DNA of 64,000 nucleotides, from contig JAUIRK010000054.1 in NCBI GenBank assembly GCA_030549495.1, positions 1-64,000 of the forward strand, read 5' to 3'. The stretch is from Nectonema munidae (lineage: Eukaryota; Nematomorpha; Nectonematoida; Nectonematidae). Below the pieces are notes generated by a model. That model did not search any database and was not told the DNA's origin. It saw only the letters and a program-made list of their open reading frames with translations. Each line of letters opens with the position of its first letter. Positions within the stretch are counted from its first letter, which is position 1. Position numbers and translations under genes: made by a program. Positions 21,286 to 30,940 of this stretch are shown piece after piece.

Positions 21286-23075
21286 TTATTCAATGAAATT
21301 ATAAATGTATTGTCTATTTTTCACAAAAAAATACAAACTCTGTAGTTTTCTTGATTCTATGACTGGGAAAAATTGCAGCGTCACAAACTTCACAAGCACT
21401 CCGACATGACTACAATATTTACAAGGCCTGGAATAATTTATTACTTTTCTCTTAGAAGGTGACGGAGTTGTTTTTATATATCCGACAAGTATTCTAGCCT
21501 CTTTTATAATTTTCCTTAAACTTTGGCTTTTAAGTCTTTTACTTGAGGATTCGAACGCCAGTTGAAAAGATAGGTTTTTTAAAAAAGTTTTTCGGTTTTG
21601 GGAATAATCGTTTTTCTTTATAAAAATAAATGCGTTACTCCATGCTACATCAATAAAGTTATAGTTTAAGAGAACTGGCAATCTGTTTGTTTTTCTTCAA
21701 CCAGAAAACTCTTCAATTATAGAATCAAGCAAATCAACTCTATACTTACCTTGGTTGTAATCTAAAATTATACGAGATTTTTTTATCTAACCTCTCTGAT
21801 ATTTCAATGACAAGATGAGAAGAGGGCAACATCAATACATTTTTATTTTTTTGGGAACATATGAGCATAGGGAGATTTTGTTTTCATGATCATACAAGGC
21901 TAAGGTTGTATGGACGTCATTGTTTTTGGCTGATTTTAAGCAAGCAGGAATTTCTTTTTTTAATTGTTCCAAATAGTGTCAAGTTTTTCTTTAAAAGTTC
22001 TGTAGCCAAGAAGTGATAGGTGAAATACCTGTCAGTTACTATATCTCTGCCACTATTTTCAAATGGTTTGACTAACCGTAAAACTGTTGTAGAAGCTCGT
22101 TCTGTTTTTATCTTTGCCAATTTCTTTCCGAAATAAATTTATCCTGAAAGAGCAAAACCACTTTTGGCTTCACAACACCAAAATACTTTTACTCCATATT
22201 TTCTGGGTTTTTGAGGCATAAAAGTTCTTTCGGGTATTTTACCTCTATACACATAAAACTGTTCATCAACAGTGAGAACATTTTCAGGTACAAGGAAAGC
22301 CAATAAATTTTTCTGTAACATTGTCCATATTTCCCTGACAGCTGCAAGCTTATCTCATCTTCTTGTTTCCCTCTCTCTGAAGTTGTCAAATCGAAGACAG
22401 TGTAAAAAAAATTTAATCTTTGAAACCCAATTGTAGCTTTGTAAAATGGTTTTGAGTCATTTGAAGACCATAAAGAAACCAAACAAGTCATGTTGTCTCT
22501 ATCAGAAGCCGCCCTAATTATAATACCATAGCTAGCTTTTATTTCTTCACAAGAAAATTGTTTCATGAAAGTAGGATAAGTTTTTCTTTTATTTTTGACT
22601 AAATACTTCCTAACTTCATCAGAAACTTTTCTATTAGTGTATCTTGTAATATGAAGAAACATGTCTTCATTGTAAAAAAGGAAAAAAGATTTAGCTTCGC
22701 TTCTGGGATCACATAAAGGTCTTGGCTTTTGATTGAAAATATTTCTTGATAAAGATCTAACCAGCGGTGGTTTTTTTGAATACTTGTCGTCATTACAAAA
22801 ATAAACTCTTCAAATTCGTTCGTGAAAAAGCTATTCGCAGTAGTACAGGGTTCATCTTCTTCAATTACACCACTCAGATTATCATCATCTGAGATGTTGT
22901 CTTCAAACATGTCAATATCACCTTCGTTCGATTCTATTTCCTCGTTATTTTCCAAAGATTCATACGATTCTTCAATAACTTCTTCACAAACATTTTCATC
23001 AGTTTTTTCGAATGTGTTTCTTTCATCATCAGATTCATCACAAAGAAAAATTAAAGCACGTGCCGAGCTTTGATA
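21286..23075 (-). pseudogene. piggyBac transposase 1, broken
   Basis: Read from 23075 down: an acidic N-terminus (SDDDNLSGVIEEDEP about 22860), a middle domain with frame changes, VLTVDEQFYVYRG (about 22270, holding a conserved Asp), GVKVFWCCEAKSG (about 22180), DIVTDRYFTYHFLA (about 22030, the next Asp) and LFGTIKKRN (about 21960). A Cys-rich C-terminus (CKYCSHVGVLVKF, about 21400) matches the piggyBac C-terminal zinc region. At least four frameshifts separate the pieces. Confidence 0.88.
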
Positions 23076-23414
23076 TTTTTTTCATCGAAAAGTAAGAAAA
23101 ACAGCAAAATGTGTGAAATTGTATCTCTAATAAATTAAGAAAAACAAGTCAAAACAGTATGAAAAGCAAGGAAATTGAATGAATTGTGTATTACAAAAAA
23201 GATGAAGAAAGAAGCTTACTGCTTTTAAAGAGGTAATTTCAGAAGTTCAAGAAACAGACAATAAATTTATGAATGAAAAACTGTGTGCATATTCACTATA
23301 CATAAATACGTATTGACAGTGGTTCGCCTATACTACAAATTGTAGTACGTTGTACTATAAAGACAAAAACAGAAAATTTAAGAAATAGATAATAGATCAC
23401 GGAATAAAAAATTA

Positions 23415-26400
23415 GGGGTCATACATATATGACGTCCCAAAAGAGGGGGGGGGTCACACAAATTTTAGATTCTTCGTGATGAGGGGGGGGGGGGGGAGTT
23501 ATTATCCGAACTTCTCTTTTTTGATATTTCCATATGAATAAGTGTTTTTCAGGATATGATATTTTATATTTTTAAGGGCATAATCCACAATTTCTTCAAG
23601 AGATTTTTTAGCGTTTTTTTTATCGATATTCGATAAAAAAATTCTTTATATTCAAAAAACTCCTGATTTTTTCCAATTTTTTTATGATGTTTGGCTTAGC
23701 TTCATAGTTTATAATACTTTCCTTTATAGTTTATTCTTGTTTGAGTATCTTTTTTTTGTAAGTTTATTTTATTTTTGATTGTACAATATTTAAACTTTAT
23801 TTTTAACTTTTAATGAAAATTTGAAGTTTTTTTTATTATAAGTTCTATTTTATCGATAAAAATTTTACTTTGATTATATAAGTTATTAAGCTAAATAATA
23901 TCTCAAATCATACATTAAGAATGCGTGTTTTTAATTTCTAATTTGACTCTATTTCAGATTAATTAAAAAAATATTTTCAAATATATTTGTGAAAATGGAT
24001 AACGAGAAACGGTACAAAAAGCTACTGGAAGTTTACAAAACTGCTTTTCCCGATCTCAAAAAACAAACGCAATATACAAAAGCACAAATACAATGGAATC
24101 GAGTGAAAAATTCTTTTGAAGATTATGATAAACTTTTAATGTCTTTGAGAGCAAAAGCTGCAATACAAAAATCTTCAACTTTAGAATATTGGATTAAAGC
24201 TCCTTCAAAAGTTAAAATTCTAATTTTTATGCATATCTTGTTTAAGGTATATTTCTTGGACCCTAAACAAAACCTCATTACAGAAACACAGTTTGACAAA
24301 GTTAATACAATCCAGTCATTGCCATTACTTGCTGATTTGGAATCGTCAAGCTCCTATCATAATTTCACAAATGAAAATCAGCAGATTGTTAATACGCAAT
24401 CTTCTATTTTTGATTCGGTTATAGTTGACAACAAAATAAAAAATTTAAGTTTGATACTCCCGCGCAAAATCAATTAAAGTGTAAAATCATAAAATTAGAT
24501 TCAAAAATTGGTACATTGAGCGCTTTGAAAGATTCTGGATTTGCAACTAGTGAAAATTTTGATCAGTAAGAACTTAAGAAGGCGCAGCAAAAACAAAAAG
24601 CATTGGTAGCAGATGCTCAAAAGCAACGAAAACGACGTGCTGAGAAAAAAAATGTTATTATTGAATTATCAAATCGAGATACTTCAAATGCTTCTAAATT
24701 GAGAAAATTCATGCATACGTTACCTGGCCGACGACCTGCATTAGAAGATACTACTTATTCTCAACTTCATAAAACGATTGTTGACTTCGCAACAGCAGGG
24801 GTAGGTGCAGATGCCCGCAGAAGAACCGCAGTTTTGAATGCTTGCCACACCTTGGATGACTTGCATGCAGCTCTATTAAAGGAGGGCTACGTCATAAGTC
24901 GTCAAGCATTATATCTTCGTCTTATTCCAAGAAGACTAAACACAACTGAAGGAAAACATCATGTACACACAGTGCCGGTTAAAATTCGAAAAGCCAAGAA
25001 TAATCTTAGGAGTAATCACGAAGATGCTGATTTTACTTTTGCGACAAAACAGTATATGGAAAACATAGTTTCACTTTTTGGTTCGGTAAACGTGTTTGTT
25101 CTATCCGTTGATGATAAAGCTAAAGTACCAATAGGTGTTACAGCAGCTACAAAACAGTCTCCTCTTGTAATGCATGTAGATTATGAAATTCGTCTACCTG
25201 ACCATGCTACACGGCATAAATTAACACCATCAATTTATGCTGCATGTGAAATTCGTTCAACATCTTTTAAGACTGTTCAAATCTCATATTAAGGTCCAAC
25301 CTACATAGCTATTCGCAGTGGAAAACATGACTCAAGCACTGCATATTCACATAGATGGGATTTTGACCATCTAATGTTATTGGAACAATTTCAAGATGTT
25401 AAACGTAATGGCAAAATGAAGCCTGTTGTGATGATTTTTTCTGATGGTGGACCTGCTGATAATCGTGGATTTCCCAAAACACTTGATGTTGCAATACAAC
25501 ATTTTAAAAGTTATAGCTTTGATGCATTTTTAGTATGAACTTATGCTGCGGGGATGTCTGCCTATAATCATGTAGAACGACGAATGCCTCCTTTGAGCAA
25601 AGCACTCGCTGGCTTGATCCTTCCTTATGACACTTTTGACAATCATCTAGAAGAACAGTAGATATAGAATTAGAAAAGCGTAATTTTAAAAAAGCTGGTG
25701 AAGTTTTGGCTGAAGTTTGGAATGAGCTGATGATCGACGGCTATCCTGTAGTTTGTGAGTATGTTGCAAATTGTAGAAAAGAAATGGTACCATATAATGA
25801 GAAATGGGTTTCACACTGCCGTATATCTCGCTACTTTTTACAGATTATTAAAGGTACTGATGAAAAATGTTGTACATCTTTCCAGACAAACTGGCTTAAG
25901 ATATTCCCGGATCGTTTTCTGCCTGCTCCAGTTCAAGTTCGTCAAAATCCTGGTGGTCCAACAGTTCCTCTGCTAAGTGACACGAAGTCAACTGACCGCT
26001 TTCCAGATTTATTTAGACGTCTTGCGATCAATGAACTGGCTCCTAAAAAAGGTTATAAAATTCTACCATATGACATGTATTGTCCAAGTGTTAAATCCAC
26101 AATTAATAAAAAAAGTTTGCAAAATCTGTGGAATTTATTATCCCAGCATTGCAGCTGTGAAGCGGCATAAGTTGGGTGGCTGTGAAGATGAGTTAGACGA
26201 AAACATAAGTATAAATGAAGATGAAGAAATTCCGGTTAGTGTAGACGATGAAGAAGATGATTGCCGAATTTTTAGCATTTTTAATTTGCTTATGAACAGT
26301 TCTTTTATAGAAGCTAAAGATGATGATGAATTTTAAATAAAAATATCAAGTCTCCTTTTTTTCATACCTAAATATAGGAGAAAAGATATTATCATTAATA

Positions 26401-26543
26401 CGAAGGGTCAGATGGGGGGGGGGGGGTAAAGCTAAAAAGGACGTCCGACTGAGGGCGGTATTGATTTTTAGATGTACTCAGACAAGGGGGGGGCGGGGGG
26501 CAAATTTCAATTTTTTATGGGGACGTCATATGTGTATGTCCCC
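23415..26543 (+). mobile_element. Zator-superfamily DNA transposon
   Basis: Terminal inverted repeats of about 24 bp (23415-23438 and 26520-26543; GGGGTCATACATATATGACG on the left, with two mismatches to the complement of the right). They are flanked by a 3-bp duplication TTA (23412-23414 and 26544-26546). Three-bp duplications and a transposase related to bacterial Transposase_36/ISAzo13 are the defining traits of Zator. Long G runs lie on the same strand just inside both ends. The element sits wholly within piggyBac element 1. Confidence 0.8.
23989..26336 (+). pseudogene. Zator transposase, broken
   Basis: An N-terminal helical domain (MDNEKRYKKLLEVYKTAFP, 23995 on) is separated by a stop from the rest. 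The catalytic region begins about 24600. Acidic candidates are VDDKAKVP (about 25108), FSDGGPAD (about 25438) and YNHVERRM (about 25570), a DDE layout like Transposase_36 proteins. Stops occur at 24475, 25290, 25536 and about 25659, with frame changes near 25700 and 26110. A C-terminal zinc finger (VCKICGIYYPSIAAVKRHK) and an acidic tail follow. The protein would bind the inverted repeats and cut DNA; this copy cannot. Confidence 0.75.
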
Positions 26544-26660
26544 TTATGCAATACACATCGTCAAGGATTATTCGCTTCAAAACATTTATATGTAGCTAAC
26601 ACGTGTAGATTGAAATTTTATTAACTACATATTGTAGCAGCTTGTACGGATGAGGGTTAA

Positions 26661-27913
26661 ACATTAAAATTTTTTACAGCTCCTTAAATCCTTAAGATTT
26701 ATTTTTATTTTTTGGCTCCATTATTAATTTCACATTTAAGGTATTATCATTTTATATAACAGCTTCCTACCTTCTCTCAACTTTTGTATGATAATTATTT
26801 CTATCTTTTGTTTTGTATTATCAATTTCATATATAAGATATTCATATTTTTTGGAAGAGCTCTTTACTAAAACATTTAATAAAAGGCATATCTAAGAATA
26901 AAGATACACCTCCCACTAATTCCGCAACAGCTAGACGGAGACTTTTAAGCGCCGAGTAGTTCATCAGGAGCGATATTCAATAACATGCTTGTCACTACAA
27001 CAGCATACCCTTGCTCACAGATTTACTGCAGACATCATATAGCAGATTCTCGATAAAAGTCAAATATTTTTTAAACATAGCATAAATATTGTGAATTTAC
27101 ATAATATAAAATTTTATAATGTGCTAATTTGTGTATTTTCATTGGGTTTGAGCCTGAAAAACTCACGACGAAATGTCACATACAGGAAACCGATTTATAC
27201 AAAGAAAGACCCGAGCTGAAAGGTTCTTATCAACTGTCAAAATTTTTTAATGGGAACATTTTTAGCAACAAAATGTTACCAAACTAGATTACTAACATAG
27301 AAAAGCAAAGAATCAATCATCTTATACAATCTTCATATTATTGCTACCTACACATATATTCAGTTAGTAAAAGTAAATAGATTTACGACTTGGGTTTAGG
27401 AATTGATAAGTATGAAGTTGTGAATTTAAATTTGGCCCTTTAAATAGAAATTGAAAATCTAAAATGTTTGGAAGAACATTTTCTACAAACCTTAAATTTA
27501 TATGAATTCCCTAAGTGATATGACATAATCACCTGATAAGGAAAGGGTTTTTAGAGAAAATAATACAAAATAATCTCTATACAAATGTAATCTCCCTCAT
27601 CCTTAGTCTTAGCCGGTGCAATACAAAATAATCACCTTTGTATAATCCAAGAACGGGGTGTTACAGGGCAAGGGGAGTTGAAAAATATCACAGTTAACAT
27701 TCTTACCAGAGTTCGGTCGGACTCTAGATAATGATTATGGTTCTCTGAATTTTTTTTTACAACCTCGATTCTGCTTATTTAAAAATACGGTTCTAATTCT
27801 TGTTAGTACAAAAGCATTTGTAGATGTTTACAAGCGAGTTTAGCTAGCTGTGGAAAGATGGATTGCTTTAATTTCTAGTCGTTTGCTGGATCATCGTCTG
27901 GGTTGATGCATGA
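26661..27913. other. No gene recognised
   Basis: A+T-rich non-coding sequence between the piggyBac right end and a TTAA MITE. No ORF, RNA gene or repeat boundary was recognised. Confidence 0.5.
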
Positions 27914-27917
27914 TCAA

Positions 27918-28045
27918 CCCGTTAACGCCCATGTCGACTATAGTCGACTTTACAAAAATAAAATTGTCTGCGTTTATCAAAGCTCTTTAATACAAATCTT
28001 CTGCTTTACATTAGATATCGTCTGATTATTCTAGTCGTTAACGGG
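27918..28045 (+). mobile_element. TTAA MITE (family M1), copy 1
   Basis: A 128-bp element with CCCGTTAACG at one end and CGTTAACGGG at the other, flanked by TCAA (a one-base change from TTAA) and TTAA. A perfect 16-bp palindrome GTCGACTATAGTCGAC (27933-27948) lies 15 bp from the left end. The other end holds three spaced direct repeats of the type GCAGACGATxT, read on the minus strand. No coding capacity. The termini and target suggest piggyBac mobilisation. Confidence 0.8.
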
Positions 28046-28249
28046 TTAATGTGCATATAGTTATAAAGTACACCAAAGGACAGGTGTACTAGACTTATGG
28101 CTCCAAGAAAAAAATACATGCTCTACCCGTGGTTCCTACTATCTATGGGAGTCATCTAATTGTGTTGTATCTATAGGAAATGTACTGTGGAACTCAATTT
28201 TTAGTTTTTCACTAAACTCTGCTCGTTCCCTTGATGTATCAGAGTGAAG

Positions 28250-29068
28250 CTGGATCAAAGGACCTTCTTAAAAACAACACATTCTCCCGTTTTTCTTCAA
28301 CATCTCCTACCTCCCATAAGTCGTCTTTCGACCTGAACTTCATATCTACTTCTTGTATTACGTTTTACAGTAGCAATGTGTGAGTAATGAATTCTACAAG
28401 TCTTGCAAACTCTTGACTTTGGATATTTACTTGGACAGTTCATTTCATATCATACGGAACAGATGGACTCTTGGTTCTTGCTCTACTTGTACTGGAGCAG
28501 AAAGAAATTGTTCAAGGAATATTTTTTAACGATTCGTATTGAATTGGCTGCAACATTCTTTATCAGTAGTTTTAATTAATTACAGCTTTGTTTTACTCTA
28601 AAGTTTAAAAATAAAATAATTATTATTTACAATTTCGAATGACATTTTAAGTTTTTAGTTATAAGCGAATAAGAAGTTTATTTAGGTTTTGGTATTTAAG
28701 AAATTAGAGGCGGTTGAGCGCCTTTATGCCAGCGACAAACAGGCGATTTTCGAAATTCGAATTAATTACAATGAAAAAGCATTATCTGCCTTTCTTTTAA
28801 AAAGTTTTCCAAAATGGCCTCATTCACCCTCAGGACAGCAACTATAACCAGCCATTCTCACAAAAACATTATGCAATGGCAGTGCTAAAATTGTTAAAAT
28901 TTTCGTATGCTCACTTTTTCAGCCTTTGTCAGAGGTTTCTAAAAAAAATGTGAGAACTGTTCTCTTCATCTCCAAATCAATCTATACAGCTATCCCCGCC
29001 CCAAATCATCTGGTATTTGGATAAGAACCTCCTCCTTCTACTATGGGATGCCATATATGTATGTCCCC
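28250..29068 (-). mobile_element. Zator remnant (second copy)
   Basis: The right end at 29044-29068 (complement GGGGACATACATATATGGCA) matches the left terminal repeat of the 23.4-kb Zator. On the minus strand about 28270-28500 encodes SRVCKTCRIHYSHIATVKR preceded by NCPSKYPK, matching the Zator C-terminal zinc region. The DDE core is deleted, and no clear lower-coordinate end was found. A GGGGCGGGG tract (complement of 28995-29003) lies inside the end, echoing the G runs of the other copy. Confidence 0.65.
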
Positions 29069-29538
29069 TAATCTGGTGCTTAGAATGAATCTAGTGGTTC
29101 AAAGAACGAGAAGTTCAAAAGCGCATGCATTTTAAACAATGATGACGTAGCTTGAAATCAAAAGCTTACATTTCACTTTCCATTATTACAAGCTTTTAAC
29201 AGCTGATCAATGAATTGTGTTTGAAAAAAGGTAACATCACAAAATGTGATTGGTTTAGTCAAAAGATCCCATTTTTAAAATCTACCACCTAAACAATCGA
29301 CCTGATTGAGAGAAGCGAATGTTACTTCTAGCTCTTCAGAGGTACAAACTTATCGTAATTCAGTTTAAAAAACCAAAACAATTAAAAACTTTTTGTGTAT
29401 TGCAGTGTTATGATTGTATCTAAAAATTTGTCAAAATAAATTCTTGATTGAAGCTTTCAGGTATTATCCACCCTAAGTAAAACACGGTTGAACTGGTATA
29501 AAAATGCATTATATTTAAAATGGAATAGCCTTGTTTAA

Positions 29539-29666
29539 CCCATTTAAGACCAAGCAAAGCAGGCGATATCTAAAAAAACGCAGAAGATTTATATTCAAAG
29601 TCATTGAAAAGCAGGCGAAGATGAAATTAGTTATGTTCCAAAATAATAACATTGGTGATAACTGGG
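29539..29666 (-). mobile_element. TTAA MITE (family M1), copy 2
   Basis: A 128-bp element between TTAA (29535-29538) and TTAA (29667-29670), ends CCCATTTAAG and CTGGG. The GCAGGCGAT-type repeats are at the left end, so it is inverted relative to the copy at 27918. The palindrome at the opposite end is degraded (ATGTT...AACAT). Confidence 0.75.
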
Positions 29667-29966
29667 TTAAAATTAAAGTTTTATGCGTTCGAAACTACAG
29701 TGTTATAAACTTTCTAATGGGTCTAATATAGACTCAATTATTTACTGGTAAATTCACATTTTGTTTAAAAATATAAACGTTTGATTATGATGGATTCATC
29801 TGCTATGGAAATTTTACAGAATCTTACGAATTTTCAGGACTTCAGGAGGTATAATTAAACCAATTTTATGTACTAAATATTGTTCTTAGAGAGGATGACT
29901 GACTTTAAAGGCTCCTCCAGAAATGAGTGAAAATGCTTTATTTATTTTTAGATATTTTCCTTTCAA

Positions 29967-30371
29967 ATGAAGCTGTTGAAGATTTTTAATAGAAGTGGAG
30001 CAATTGGAAAAGTTTTTGTGCCTCGCTTGCGTTATTTCTGCAGCTGGAAGGAAGGAAGTGATAAGGATGAGTACGGAGTCTGCTTCAACAAGGACAAATC
30101 GGTTCTCGTCTGCTTTCACCCCAAGCCCAAATTTCCGTACGAACAAACTCTTCCCCTTAACGTTGACGAAGTTCTGAATTCAAAAGACGCTTTCACCGAA
30201 TTCGATTCCCCGCTTAAAGCCAACCTGATCAAGGATAATGTGTTCGAATTCAACAATCACATTCCCGTGCAACAACTTCAGCGCGTGCTGTACACGCCGA
30301 ACCACCTTATCAATAACTCCAAATACATGAGGCGAAGGGACATGATTGGATTGATTCGCTCAAAGAAATGA
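29967..30371 (+). CDS. MRPL42: Mitochondrial ribosomal protein L42 (mL42)
   Basis: An intact 134-codon ORF. The core resembles animal mL42: residues about 38-60 (GVCFNKDKSVLVCFHPKPKF then PYEQTLPL) match the family block in which a strand ending in V-C-(Y/F)-H-P is followed by PYE-T-P. The C-terminal helix (VQQLQRVLYTPNHL, then a basic tail) also fits. Length is normal for the family (about 130-145 residues). The basic N-terminus with few acidic residues (MKLLKIFNRSGAIGKVFVPR) is a plausible mitochondrial import signal. The protein belongs to the large mitoribosomal subunit. No intron is visible in the coding part. It is the only intact host gene in the window and is flanked by transposons on both sides. 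Confidence 0.85.
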   Translation: MKLLKIFNRSGAIGKVFVPRLRYFCSWKEGSDKDEYGVCFNKDKSVLVCFHPKPKFPYEQTLPLNVDEVLNSKDAFTEFDSPLKANLIKDNVFEFNNHIPVQQLQRVLYTPNHLINNSKYMRRRDMIGLIRSKK

Positions 30372-30834
30372 GCTAATTGTCATTTTAAAAAATATTTTAC
30401 TCTCTATCATAAAAAAAATTTCCATCTCTTCTTCCTCAAAATACGTAAATATAAAGTCAAAGCAGGGGCACACATGTCGCCAATAATTTTGTCTGATACA
30501 AATAATATCGCTTTTTTTATCAATACAAATTAAAATAATAATTTTGCATAAAAAAGTATACTTAAACGTAATTTAAAATCGCCCCCTCACAAATTTATAT
30601 TTTATTTAGAAAGCAGTGAGTACTAACTTGAGGAAGTTAGAATTGATCTCCGCTTTCGAGATTTACGTTTGAACCAGCTCCACCTCTTAGAACTATCACG
30701 GAAGATCTATATTAGACGCGTAATATAATGTGTCTTCATAAAAGAATAAATGAAGGTTAGCTTTCATATGGTAAAAAAGGGCGAATATGATTTTGAAGAG
30801 ACAAAAGACTATCTGTAATTTCTTCCTTCTAGTT
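30372..30834. other. 3' flank of mL42, no gene
   Basis: A+T-rich sequence. It probably includes the mL42 3' UTR, but no single polyadenylation site stands out. Confidence 0.5.
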
Positions 30835-30940
30835 CAGTGGTTCCCACCCTTTTCATGCTGGCGACCTCATTTTTTCCTCAATCTAATTTACTGACCCCAT
30901 CATAAATAAATTGTAATTTATTACAGTCTTGGATTGTTAC

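Larger units (their letters stand above)
21136..26656 (-). mobile_element. piggyBac element 1, TTAA-bounded, interrupted by Zator
   Basis: Perfect 14-bp terminal inverted repeats CCCTCATCCGTACA (21136-21149 and its complement at 26643-26656) sit directly inside TTAA at 21132-21135 and 26657-26660, the diagnostic piggyBac target. Subterminal CTACA/TGTAG palindromes occur near both ends (about 21175 and 26630) and at about 23335. The transposase is on the minus strand. A 3.1-kb Zator element sits in the 5' part; without it the element is about 2.4 kb, normal for piggyBac. Confidence 0.92.

Noticed and set aside
29886-30146. 86-codon minus-strand ORF
   Set aside because: Antisense of the mL42 gene.
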